A stretch of DNA of 10,900 nucleotides, taken from positions 1 through 10,900 of the forward strand of contig JAQTNB010000020.1 of assembly GCA_028714055.1 (NCBI GenBank). Direction: 5' to 3'. The translations under genes and the position numbers were made by a program. How positions within the stretch are numbered: the stretch's first letter is position 1; each line of letters opens with the position of its first letter. This DNA comes from Candidatus Omnitrophota bacterium. Its GTDB lineage: Bacteria > Omnitrophota > Gorgyraeia > Gygaellales > Profunditerraquicolaceae. Below, piece after piece: positions 1 through 6,407 of this stretch. The notes under the pieces were generated by a model. The model made no database searches, was not told where the DNA came from, and saw only the letters and a list, made by a program, of their open reading frames with translations.

Positions 1-1
1 T

Positions 2-172
2 AATGGTGGAAAGCCGTTCCTTCAAGAAAAGGTCTGCTTCGTTCAGCTGGCGCTCCAGGGCGGCCTTCTCGTCGTTCAACTGGGTAAGCTTCTTTTCAAG
101 CTTCATCCGTTCGTTGGTGAGGCCGTTGAGCTGGCGCCTGAGGGAGGTATTTTCGCCTTTGATGGAGCTCAG
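2..172 (-). pseudogene. In-frame continuation of the coiled-coil gene after an amber codon
   Basis: Read in the same frame as the coiled-coil gene at 173-799, the sequence past the TAG stop (173-175) stays open for 57 codons to the window edge. It begins LSSIKGENTSLRRQLNGL and goes on with the same charged, leucine-spaced character (KLEKKLTQLNDEKAALE, then RQLNEADLFLKERLSTI). The lack of further stops and the unchanged coiled-coil composition indicate that this is the rest of one protein. The only internal ATG (104-106) has no ribosome binding site in front of it, so independent initiation is unlikely. The alternatives are a nonsense mutation (decaying gene), a sequencing or assembly error, or translation through TAG. 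The true C-terminus lies outside the window. Confidence 0.6.
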
Positions 173-799
173 CTACTCCTGAAGCTCAAACCTGAAGTTC
201 TTTTCTTTGACCAGGTCCGCCGCCATGCCGTCGAGCATCTTGTCATTATACTGCATCTTGTCTTCCAGGTCCTTTTTCTCCTGCATGAGGTTGTTCAGGT
301 CCATCTCCAGGGTCGATTTTTCCCTGCGCAGCTGCTCGTTGGAGACCTGTATGTTCTTGACCTGGAGCTCCGCGTCCGTTTTCGCCTTGAGTACCCCCGC
401 CCAATAATTCTGCTCGGCCAGGGTCTGAGGCACTTCCTCTGTTTCGGGCGATGCGGAACCCGCCGCGGTTTTAAGCCTGTCCGCGGAGAGCCGGTCTTTT
501 TCCCTGCTGAGCACGTCGTATTTCTTCTGGATGTCTTCCTTTTGCTTCAGCAGGTCTTCTTTTTCCTGGGAGGATTTGCCGAGGTCGGACTCAAGCGTCT
601 GTATCTGTTCCTGCAGCTTCTTGTTTTCCCTACGGGCTTCGTCGACTTTCTTGGAAAGGGAGGCGTTTTCCGCCTTTATGTATTCGGATTCGGTCTCCAG
701 GGATTTCTTGGCGCCGTAGGTCTGCAGGTTAATGAAGATGCTGAGCGCCAGGACTACCGTCAGGCCGATTATGATGGCAACTTTTATTTTATCTTCCAT
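173..799 (-). CDS. Membrane-anchored coiled-coil protein, interrupted by in-frame TAG
   Basis: I do not recognise a named family. The protein starts MEDKIKVAIIIGL and has one hydrophobic segment at about residues 5-25, with nearly all the rest an Lys/Glu/Gln-rich coiled coil. A short break around residues 110-135 (GSASPETEEVPQTLAEQNYW) separates two coiled-coil stretches. The likely topology is one N-terminal transmembrane anchor holding a long rod, but which side the rod faces cannot be told. I chose the ATG at 797-799 over a TTG at 806-808 because GGAG lies just upstream of the ATG and the TTG sits only two bases after the ROK stop. It lies 11 bases downstream of the ROK gene and is probably cotranscribed with it. 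The frame ends at TAG (173-175), yet coding character continues in frame beyond, so the annotated end may not be the real one. Role unknown; a structural or scaffolding function is a guess. Confidence 0.75.
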   Translation of the reverse strand: MEDKIKVAIIIGLTVVLALSIFINLQTYGAKKSLETESEYIKAENASLSKKVDEARRENKKLQEQIQTLESDLGKSSQEKEDLLKQKEDIQKKYDVLSREKDRLSADRLKTAAGSASPETEEVPQTLAEQNYWAGVLKAKTDAELQVKNIQVSNEQLRREKSTLEMDLNNLMQEKKDLEDKMQYNDKMLDGMAADLVKEKNFRFELQE

Positions 800-810
800 G
801 GGCTCCAAGG

Positions 811-2046
811 TTAGAGCAAGCCGGCAAAGATCTTCTGCGTGACCAGGCTTGCCGCACCCAATGCTACGGCATTCTCCCTGAGGCTGGAATAAATGATCTT
901 CAAATCTTCGGTGACTTCACGGAAAGCCCACTCTTTCACCGTCGAGCTCACCTTATTGAGAAACTCGGGCCCCGCCTCCTCAAAACCCCCTCCGATAACG
1001 ACGACCTCCGGGTTCAGCAGGTTCACGAGATACGCGATCTTGATCCCCAGGCGTTTGGCGGCGGTATTCAGCACCGTCAGGGCGACCGCATCGTGCGCCT
1101 TTGCCGCGGAAAAAACTTCCTTGAGGCCGAAATGCTGACGGTCGCTGGAAGTCGTCTGGTAGAACCGTGCCGCCGCCTGCGCATCCCCTTCAAGCAGGAT
1201 GGCGGCATCCTGGATGATGCCAAGGTCGGTCTCCCAGCGCTTCAGGAAGCATCCGTGGCCGAGGTTGCAATTAAAAAGGTCTTCTTCTTTGTAATTGTAT
1301 ATGGAGACCTCGCCGGCATAACCGTGGGCGCCGGTATAGATCTCCCCGTTGATCATGATGCCGCAGCCTACCCCGGAAAACATGTAGATGACGTTCTTGA
1401 GTTCCCTGCCCAGGTCGAGCCAGTGCTCGCCGAAACACGCGCAGGTGGCATCGTTCTCGATGAGGGCGGGGAGGTTGAATTCCTTCTCGATCAGTTCCCC
1501 CATCGGCAGGTCAACCGAGGCATAGGTATAATAATCTTCCAGTTTCTGGGGCCAGCGCACCGACCAGTTCTTTTTGTTGATCAGGCCCGCGATACCTATC
1601 CCGACCCCTTTGATGGAAAGCGCGTAATCCTTGGAGCGCCTGAGGATCTCCCTGATGATCTCGAGCATGCACTCGGCGATCTCGCTTACCGAAGCCTTGG
1701 GCCGCGCGATCTGGGCCTTGGTGATGATGTTCCCCTTAAGGTCCACCAGCAGCCCGACCATGTTCATGAGGTTCAGGCCCACGCCGATCACATAGCCCCC
1801 CTGCGGGTTCAGGTCAAGCAGTGTCGGCCTTCTGCCCCCTTCAGAGACATCCAGCTCTTTTTCGCTTACCAGTTTATGGTGGAGGAAATCGTCGATGTAG
1901 TTGGAGATGGTAACGACATTGATCCCCATCTCTTTGGAGATTTCAGGCCTGCTGATGGGGCCGCGCCTGCGTAAAATTTCCAGTATCTCAATGCTGCGTT
2001 TTTCCTTCTCGCTGTATTTCTCTTTGTAGAAGTCGCCTTGGCGCAT
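811..2046 (-). CDS. ROK-family transcriptional regulator with N-terminal winged helix
   Basis: This 411-residue protein has the usual length and layout of ROK (repressor, ORF, kinase) regulators such as NagC, Mlc and XylR. Residues 17-80 form a winged helix-turn-helix (ISRPEISKEMGINVVTISNY, then the wing with EGGRRPTLLDLN). Residues 83-405 are the sugar-kinase-like ROK domain, with a phosphate-loop-like strand (VIGVGLNL), the sugar-contact motif IENDA (E197, N198, D199) and the late IGGGF strand. The zinc centre is unusual: the usual Cys-x-Cys-Gly-x-x-Gly-Cys is reduced to CNLGHGC (260-266), and the Gly-His normally following AGE is replaced in AGEVSIY (244-250). The ATG at 2046 has no Shine-Dalgarno sequence, although a near-consensus promoter lies about 55 bases upstream. 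Its place beside sugar-import and glycosidase genes suggests it senses a sugar from this pathway and controls the locus and perhaps itself (inference). The stop is TAA. Confidence 0.92.
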   Translation of the reverse strand: MRQGDFYKEKYSEKEKRSIEILEILRRRGPISRPEISKEMGINVVTISNYIDDFLHHKLVSEKELDVSEGGRRPTLLDLNPQGGYVIGVGLNLMNMVGLLVDLKGNIITKAQIARPKASVSEIAECMLEIIREILRRSKDYALSIKGVGIGIAGLINKKNWSVRWPQKLEDYYTYASVDLPMGELIEKEFNLPALIENDATCACFGEHWLDLGRELKNVIYMFSGVGCGIMINGEIYTGAHGYAGEVSIYNYKEEDLFNCNLGHGCFLKRWETDLGIIQDAAILLEGDAQAAARFYQTTSSDRQHFGLKEVFSAAKAHDAVALTVLNTAAKRLGIKIAYLVNLLNPEVVVIGGGFEEAGPEFLNKVSSTVKEWAFREVTEDLKIIYSSLRENAVALGAASLVTQKIFAGLL

Positions 2047-2099
2047 AAAATGCGGGTTTTGGATCGATTTATGGCGCGAATAAAAATTACTTTGTTTTA

Positions 2100-2128
2100 T
2101 TTATACTACTAAAGGGTACTTAAGTCAA
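2100..2128 (-). promoter_or_regulatory. Sigma-70-type promoter for the ROK gene
   Basis: On the minus strand there is a -35 box TTGACT (2128-2123), a 17-base spacer and a -10 box TATAAA (2105-2100). Each box matches the consensus at five of six positions, and the spacing is optimal. The DNA upstream is AT-rich (CTTATTAAAAAC), like an UP element. Transcription would start near 2093, leaving a leader of about 47 bases before the ATG at 2046. The 8-bp palindrome ACTTAAGT (2118-2125) overlaps the -35 box and is a possible operator half for autoregulation, but this is only suggestive. Confidence 0.75.
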
Positions 2129-2147
2129 GTGTTTTTAATAAGATTTG

Positions 2148-2181
2148 AAAAGGGAGCTTTTTAAAAAAGTTTAAAAAAGCC
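2148..2181 (-). terminator. Possible weak terminator after the TPR gene
   Basis: Starting three bases after the TAA of the TPR gene, the minus strand has GCTTTTT (2180-2174) and AAAAAGC (2162-2156), which can pair around an A/T-rich loop, followed by CCCTTTT. The stem is mostly A-T pairs, so it would be weak. The same stretch contains two near-identical copies of TTAAAAAAG on the plus strand. It is where an operon end would be expected, just ahead of the ROK promoter, which is the main support. Confidence 0.35.
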
Positions 2182-2183
2182 TG

Positions 2184-3797
2184 TTAATAGACGTCCACCA
2201 TATACAGGCTTCGGTCTACCACTCCTGAAGGAGAGACAACCACCAGGTTGATTTCTTTGGTGCCTTTTGTTTTGTAGCTGGTGCTGAAGGCTGCCTGTTC
2301 GGTGCCGGCAGGGGCATCCCCCAGGTGGCCGGACCAGAGGTACTGCATCTCAACCTGCATACAGCCGGTTTCCATGGAAGGAGCGGCAGTCGCGATGCGG
2401 GTTTCTCCGCCGCCTTTAAGGGAATACGGGACAGCCGAGAGTTCCATTGCGGAGGCGTTAAACGTTGTGCGGGGAGTTTTAAGGGAGGCGTCGAGGAACA
2501 TCTGGAGATTGTGTTCAAGGGGCTCGCCTGTGTCTATTTCCTTGATCCTCTGCGCGGCCAGGACAGAGGTGTCGCTGAAATCACCGTCCGCGGCGAGCTC
2601 AAGGATACCCGCGTAAAACGCGCGGGCATTCCGGGTATCTCCTTCCCACTGGCTTAAGAGCCCTAATTGGTACATACTTGATACGGCATGGACTCCGGCG
2701 GGGCGAAGCTGGGCGAGCTTTTCAAAGAAAACCCTGGCTCCCTGCAAATCAGCAAAGACGTATGCGGCGATGATCCCGTTTTTGAAAGTTGCTTCAAAAG
2801 TATGCGCGCCCGCAGGGAAACGCAGGAGCATTTTATCGTAAAGGTCCTTGCAGCTTTGGTACTCCTTTACTTTCTCTAAGTTGATGGCGCGTAAGTACAT
2901 CAGTTCCTCGTCAAAAATATCTTCTCCCCCCAGGGCCTCGGCTTTCCGGAACACCTGTTCCGCGAAATACGCGCCTGCGGTATTCTCCTGCCGGGCGCAA
3001 AAAAGGCGCGCGATACCGATCAACGCCTTTATTGCCTCGTCCTTTGCAAGGCCCGGGACCGCCTTCTCAATAAAAGTCTCGTAGGCAAACTCGGCCATCT
3101 CTGCGTTGCCCGCGGCGTAAAAATTATCCGCCTCGGCCTTAAGCTGTTCCGGGGAGATATCGGCGGCAGAGGTCAGTTTGGAGAAATAGGACTTGTATAG
3201 CTCGCGGGATTTTCCTTTTTCACCGTAAGAGGCAAGAGTGTCTGCCGCCTCTTTTATCGGCGCGGGGTCGTTTGCGCTGCGGGCATAAAGGTCCGCCTCG
3301 CTCATGAGGTCAGCCAGAGACTGCTCGGCAAAGGCATCCTCCTGGTCCTTATGTAAACGGAACGCCAGGATACGCGCCCGGACACGCAAAGGCTCCGTTG
3401 CGGCCAGGCCCTTCAGGGCCGCCTCCAGGCCTTTTTCGACATCCGCGCGGTAGGCGTTGCCCATGCTGAAATATTCGTCCCAGTTCTGCGTTTCTTCCAG
3501 GTATTTAAGCTGCCGGTACCGGGCCTCCGCCGTATAATATGATAGCAGCGGCTCAAGGGATTTCTTCTTTCCGCGCAGCAGCTGCAGCGATTCCGCGAAT
3601 TCCCCGTATTGATGCGTCCCGGCATAGGCGGCGGCAAGCTCCGCAAGCAGCGCCCGCGCGGCCGTATCGTCTTTGGCGTCGGAGAGCTGTTTGGTCAAAG
3701 CCGCGGTATCCGGCTCCGCGGCAAAAAGCGCGGCGCCTGCAAGCGGCAGGGCTAACAGGTTACAAAAGATAAGGCCGGAGAGGATCATGCTCTTCAT
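2184..3797 (-). CDS. Secreted TPR-repeat protein with a C-terminal beta domain
   Basis: A protein of 537 residues starting MKSMILSGLIFCNLL, with a Sec signal peptide ending near residue 27 (LFAAEPD). Residues 30 to about 430 are an alpha-helical solenoid of TPR-like hairpins. Recognisable repeats include NFYAAGNAEMAEFAYETFIE (225-244), YQSCKDLYDKMLLRFP (313-328), ADLQGARVFFEKLAQLRP (349-366) and GDTRNARAFYAGILELA (386-402). The last 95 residues change to a beta-rich composition (GCMQVEMQYLWSGHLGD, then KEINLVVVSPSGVVDRSLYM), plausibly an Ig-like or galactose-binding-like fold. Its ATG overlaps the stop of the upstream glycoside hydrolase (ATGA, 3794-3797), and AAGGAAAG lies seven bases ahead, so the two are translationally coupled and probably act together. 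A scaffold or assembly role in the periplasm is inferred; no catalytic motif is seen. The stop is TAA. Confidence 0.82.
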   Translation of the reverse strand: MKSMILSGLIFCNLLALPLAGAALFAAEPDTAALTKQLSDAKDDTAARALLAELAAAYAGTHQYGEFAESLQLLRGKKKSLEPLLSYYTAEARYRQLKYLEETQNWDEYFSMGNAYRADVEKGLEAALKGLAATEPLRVRARILAFRLHKDQEDAFAEQSLADLMSEADLYARSANDPAPIKEAADTLASYGEKGKSRELYKSYFSKLTSAADISPEQLKAEADNFYAAGNAEMAEFAYETFIEKAVPGLAKDEAIKALIGIARLFCARQENTAGAYFAEQVFRKAEALGGEDIFDEELMYLRAINLEKVKEYQSCKDLYDKMLLRFPAGAHTFEATFKNGIIAAYVFADLQGARVFFEKLAQLRPAGVHAVSSMYQLGLLSQWEGDTRNARAFYAGILELAADGDFSDTSVLAAQRIKEIDTGEPLEHNLQMFLDASLKTPRTTFNASAMELSAVPYSLKGGGETRIATAAPSMETGCMQVEMQYLWSGHLGDAPAGTEQAAFSTSYKTKGTKEINLVVVSPSGVVDRSLYMVDVY

Positions 3798-5116
3798 TTT
3801 GCTTTCCTTTTCTTGATCTGGGGATTTTTCCAGAATTCACGGATGAGGTAATAGGCCTTGCGCGGCTGGCGCTTATTCAGCCCGAGCGAATCGGTTTCCG
3901 GCAGGAGCGCCACGATCCCGAACCATTCCTCGTTCATGTTCTTGTTGTCTTTCGCCTGGATATCGAAATAGTAGCTGCCGTTGGACCAGTTGGATTCGGT
4001 GTTATGCACGCCCCATCCCGCCGGGTCAGACTCGTTATACTTCCACCATTCGTCGGACCATTCGAACATCGTGCCGCCGATACAGTTGCCTGCCCCGTCC
4101 TTGTTTCCCGCGAGGTTCTGATAGATCTGCCGCCACTGGGACTCCAGGAAAAATGCCTGCATATTCTGGTCTTCCTTGTTCAGGTACGCGTCATAGGCGT
4201 CCGCGCCGAATTCGCTGATGTAGAGGGGCTTGTTGAACGTGGCCTTGAGCGAATTAAAGAGGTTGCCGAACGTCTTGCCGCGGTAAATGATGCAGGCGAC
4301 CAAGTCCACATCACTGCATACCTGGGCGGCCGTGTCCAGCCCGACGAGCTCGCCGTTGCCGAGGGCGACGGGATGGTCGGGGTCGGCCGCGTGGATCCGG
4401 CGCGCGATATCATTAACAAAGGTATAATAAATCCGTGCACGCATCGCTTTTTGTTTTGCCGGGTCAGGTTCTTTAGCGATCTCCTCGGTCGACCAGAGGT
4501 TGACATAGCCGAGGCAGGAATAATTGTTCTCGTTTCCCAATACCCAGAGGAGCAGGCCCGGCTCGTCTTTATAAAGCTCGACCATCTGCAGCACTTCCGC
4601 GGCGATCCGCTCCTGGAATTTGGCATCGCCGTAAAAAGGACAGGGGTATTCCCAGAAGCCGAGCCAGTGGCCGAGGATCGTGCGTATACCGTAGCGCTCA
4701 TAAAGGCCGTGGATCACGCGCTTGACCGCCTCGGCATTCTCATGGGGCTGATAGATCCTGATCGTGTTGATCCCCATCTTCTGCATAAGCTCGCCGTCGG
4801 CCATCCAGGGCTCTGAAGGGTCGGACCACCAGTCATATTCGTGGTTTTTACCGATGGCGATAGGGTTATAGCAGACCCCCTTGATCACATAGGGGCGGCG
4901 CTGGACCATCAGCCGGTAATGGCCGTTCTTTAAGGTCTGCACGTAGACCTTCCCCGGCTTTGCTTTTTTCCCTGCCGCATGCGCGGCAGGGACACAAAGC
5001 AGGAAGGCCGCCCCTAAGACAGCGCTGAAAAAGAGCACCCGCCGAAAGATCCGGCGGGTGCCCTTTTGAGTCTCGGAGCCGTTATCGCTGTAACGGTTAT
5101 TCGTATTTGATCTCAT
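3794..5116 (-). CDS. Secreted TIM-barrel glycoside hydrolase (GH2-C/GH5/GH72-like)
   Basis: The protein has 440 residues. A long basic N-terminus (to residue 26, including GTRRIFRRV) precedes a hydrophobic signal segment (27-46) with likely cleavage near AHA-AG (47/48). TRRIFRR loosely resembles a twin-arginine motif but is not convincing. From about residue 60 the protein looks like a clan-A retaining glycoside hydrolase: strand KGVCYNP (79-85), MGINTIRIYQPH (114-125), the acid/base motif LLLWVLGNE with E196, and the nucleophile motif LYISEFG with E302. A late signature FEWSDEWWK (351-359) is shared with the larger hydrolase at 6408-8723, so the two are paralogues. The GVxYxP and GINTIR features recall GH72 glucanosyltransferases as well as GH2 C-domains, so transglycosylation is possible; substrate unknown. 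The start overlaps the upstream gene by 20 bases, its ribosome site is weak, and a terminator hairpin lies within codons 17-30. The stop is TGA, in ATGA overlap with the TPR gene. Confidence 0.85.
   Translation of the reverse strand: MRSNTNNRYSDNGSETQKGTRRIFRRVLFFSAVLGAAFLLCVPAAHAAGKKAKPGKVYVQTLKNGHYRLMVQRRPYVIKGVCYNPIAIGKNHEYDWWSDPSEPWMADGELMQKMGINTIRIYQPHENAEAVKRVIHGLYERYGIRTILGHWLGFWEYPCPFYGDAKFQERIAAEVLQMVELYKDEPGLLLWVLGNENNYSCLGYVNLWSTEEIAKEPDPAKQKAMRARIYYTFVNDIARRIHAADPDHPVALGNGELVGLDTAAQVCSDVDLVACIIYRGKTFGNLFNSLKATFNKPLYISEFGADAYDAYLNKEDQNMQAFFLESQWRQIYQNLAGNKDGAGNCIGGTMFEWSDEWWKYNESDPAGWGVHNTESNWSNGSYYFDIQAKDNKNMNEEWFGIVALLPETDSLGLNKRQPRKAYYLIREFWKNPQIKKRKAK
4970..4991. repeat. Perfect hairpin within the signal-peptide cleavage region
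   Basis: CCCTGCCGC (4970-4978) and GCGGCAGGG (4983-4991) form a perfect 9-bp stem with a 4-base loop. It encodes the PAAHAAG cleavage region of the smaller hydrolase. There is no T-run downstream on the minus strand (AAAAAAGC follows), so it is not a terminator for these genes. It may simply reflect alanine codons rich in GC. Confidence 0.4.
5029..5067 (-). terminator. Intrinsic terminator between the binding-protein and hydrolase genes, within coding sequence
   Basis: GCACCCGCCG (5035-5044) and CGGCGGGTGC (5052-5061) form a perfect 10-bp GC-rich stem with a 7-base loop. After one mismatch (5034/5062), five more pairs (5029-5033 with 5063-5067) extend it. On the minus strand the core stem is followed by TCTTTTTC and preceded by an A-tract, so it has the form of a bidirectional intrinsic terminator. 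It lies about 30 bases after the TAA of the carbohydrate-binding gene but inside codons 17-30 of the downstream hydrolase. It probably lowers transcription of the hydrolase and TPR genes relative to the binding protein. Confidence 0.65.
5079..5096. repeat. Inverted repeat abutting the stop codon of the binding-protein gene
   Basis: CCGTTA (5079-5084) and TAACGG (5091-5096) are perfect arms around a 6-base spacer (TCGCTG), directly next to the stop codon at 5097-5099. It lies 11 bases before the terminator structure in the direction of transcription. It could be a small RNA hairpin or a protein-binding site in the leader of the downstream hydrolase. At six bases per arm, chance remains possible. 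Confidence 0.35.
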
Positions 5117-6281
5117 CGAGGTAGAACGTGGCTCCCTCGGGGTTTACGTCGGCATTGGTTGCCCAGCAAAAACCGCCGATGATGTAGGAAAGGTCTTTTC
5201 CTTTAAGATCGATCGTATATTGGGTCCATTCCTTGTTCAGGATGACCGGGCCGACGCCTGCGGTGTCCGAATCGGAATTTTCTCCCATGATGCCGCCGAT
5301 CTTGAACTCTTCGATGCGTTCTCCGCCCTTTTCGCCGCGCGCCCAGAAGGTGACCTTGGCCGCTTTGGAAAGGTCAAAACCCGCGTCGACCGCGCCCCAG
5401 TTGTTTGCCGGGTGCTGCCAGAAGATACCTGCCCAGCGGGCACCCTGCGCCCCCTTGGCGGAATAGGTGATCTTGACACAGGTGTCTCCCAGGTACGGGT
5501 CTTCGGTCGAGCCGCCGTCATATTTGATGTCGCCGTAATCCCCCATCCACCCGGAAGGGATAAAATGGTTCTTGATCGAGCTCTTGTCCGAAAACACATA
5601 AAAAGGCATTGCCTGAGGCTGCTTTACTTCGGGCTTCATCTTTGAATCGGCCTCAAACTTGATGTCATCCAGGTAAAAAGTCGCGCCCTGCGAGTTAAGG
5701 TCGGCTGTCGTCACCCATCCAAAACCGCCGCTGATATAGGAAAGGTCTTTGCCGGCAAGGTTGATGGTGTATTCTTTCCAGGTATCGGTCAGCTCGACCG
5801 GCCCGAACTCAACCACCGCGGTATCGGGATACGTCCCCTTGATGCCGCCGACGGTAAACTTCTGGATGATCTCTCCCCCTTTGGCGCCGCGCGCCCAGAA
5901 GGTGATCTTGGTCATACCGGTGAGGTCGAAACCTCCCTTTTTGGTCCCCCAGTTATTTGCCGGATTCTGCCAGTAAACGCCGGCCCAACCCTGGTTCTGC
6001 GATTTTTTTGCCGTATAGGTGAATTCAATGCAGGTCGTCCCTGAATGGGGTTTTTCCATGGCCTGGTCGTTCATTTTGATATCGCCATAGTCGCCCATCC
6101 ATCCGGAAGGTATATAGTGGTTATCCGGAGAACGTTTGTCGGCATAAACGCCGAAAATCTTGCCTTCGGGCGTCGTGGCCGCCGGTGCAGCTGCGGTTGT
6201 GGTGGCTGCGGCCTGGGCATACGCGCACACAGGCATAAGCACCAGCAACCCGATTACAAACAACGCTAAATTCCTTTTCAT
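5097..6281 (-). CDS. Secreted protein of two tandem carbohydrate-binding-like domains
   Basis: The protein has 394 residues. MKRNLALFVIGLLVLMPVCA begins a Sec signal peptide with likely cleavage after AYA (residue 22). An Ala/Thr/Pro-rich linker (23-40) follows, then two homologous domains of about 168 residues each (42-210 and 227-394). Both copies contain IPSGWMGDYGDIK, PANNWG, FWARGxKGGE, GKDLSYI and a GATFYLDxIKxE end. The beta-rich pattern, conserved Trp/Tyr residues and final ATFYLDDI strand suggest a jelly-roll, galactose-binding-like carbohydrate module, perhaps near CBM11 or CIA30-type domains; the family assignment is inference. No catalytic domain is attached, so it probably captures glycan for the neighbouring enzymes. 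It has the strongest ribosome binding site in the window and a terminator just after its stop (TAA), which suggests high expression relative to the genes that follow. Confidence 0.8.
   Translation of the reverse strand: MKRNLALFVIGLLVLMPVCAYAQAAATTTAAAPAATTPEGKIFGVYADKRSPDNHYIPSGWMGDYGDIKMNDQAMEKPHSGTTCIEFTYTAKKSQNQGWAGVYWQNPANNWGTKKGGFDLTGMTKITFWARGAKGGEIIQKFTVGGIKGTYPDTAVVEFGPVELTDTWKEYTINLAGKDLSYISGGFGWVTTADLNSQGATFYLDDIKFEADSKMKPEVKQPQAMPFYVFSDKSSIKNHFIPSGWMGDYGDIKYDGGSTEDPYLGDTCVKITYSAKGAQGARWAGIFWQHPANNWGAVDAGFDLSKAAKVTFWARGEKGGERIEEFKIGGIMGENSDSDTAGVGPVILNKEWTQYTIDLKGKDLSYIIGGFCWATNADVNPEGATFYLDEIKYE
5100..5603 (-). repeat. Domain repeat copy 2 of the binding protein
   Basis: This encodes residues 227-394, homologous to copy 1 (5652-6158). 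Matching blocks appear in the same order with similar spacing: FIPSGWMGDYGDIK, HPANNWG, FWARGEKGGE, GKDLSYI and GATFYLDEIK. This points to an internal gene duplication with no circular permutation. Confidence 0.85.
5652..6158 (-). repeat. Domain repeat copy 1 of the binding protein
   Basis: This encodes residues 42-210, the first of the two homologous modules, separated from copy 2 by a short Lys/Pro/Gln linker (SKMKPEVKQPQAMP). It shares IPSGWMGDYGDIK exactly with copy 2. Other regions have diverged, so the duplication is not very recent. Confidence 0.85.
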
Positions 6282-6290
6282 TTCTTCATA

Positions 6291-6299
6291 CCTCCTTTT
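6291..6299 (-). promoter_or_regulatory. Strong ribosome binding site of the tandem-domain binding protein
   Basis: On the minus strand AAAAGGAGG lies nine bases before the ATG at 6281, a near-perfect Shine-Dalgarno sequence at good spacing. It fixes the start codon. A second ATG one base after the motif opens only the three-codon frame ATG-AAG-AAA-TGA, whose stop overlaps the true start; it is too close to the ribosome site to be likely used. Confidence 0.85.
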
Positions 6300-6360
6300 A
6301 CGTAATGTCTATCCCAATCCATGCTAACGCGGACAAAATGTGATTTTTATGACTCTGTTA

Positions 6361-6374
6361 ACCTCCTCCTTTCT
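6361..6374 (-). promoter_or_regulatory. Orphan Shine-Dalgarno-like sequence in the 126-bp gap
   Basis: The gap 6282-6407 separates the large hydrolase from the binding-protein gene. It contains AGAAAGGAGGAGGT (minus strand), an excellent ribosome-site match with no ATG, GTG or TTG at usable spacing behind it. I see no convincing promoter here: TTGTCC followed 17 bases later by GATAGA is weak. I see no GC-rich terminator in the gap either. The motif may be a relic start site, a ribosome standby site, or chance purine richness. Confidence 0.3.
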
Positions 6375-6407
6375 GCACGCGTCCGTACTTTTAAAGCCTG
6401 GCGATTA

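Noticed and set aside
1093..1974. A 293-codon open frame on the plus strand
   Set aside because: It is antisense to the ROK gene, has low-complexity His/Asp/Val content and no ribosome site or recognisable domain.
2111..2190. AT-rich short repeats suggesting a CRISPR remnant or attachment site
   Set aside because: There are only two imperfect copies of a short TTAAAAAAG unit without regular spacers; A/T-rich intergenic DNA explains them.
4004..4816. A 270-codon open frame on the plus strand
   Set aside because: It is antisense to the smaller hydrolase, whose catalytic residues are clear; no support for the opposite strand.
5041..5060. Twin-arginine export motif in the smaller hydrolase (TRRIFRR)
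   Set aside because: The residues only loosely fit the S/T-R-R-x-F-L-K pattern, and they are encoded by the arms of a terminator hairpin, so base pairing may explain the arginine-rich codons. A Sec signal remains the simpler reading.
6300..6345. A promoter for the binding-protein gene (TTGTCC, 17 bases, GATAGA)
   Set aside because: The -10 match is only three of six; too weak to list as a feature.
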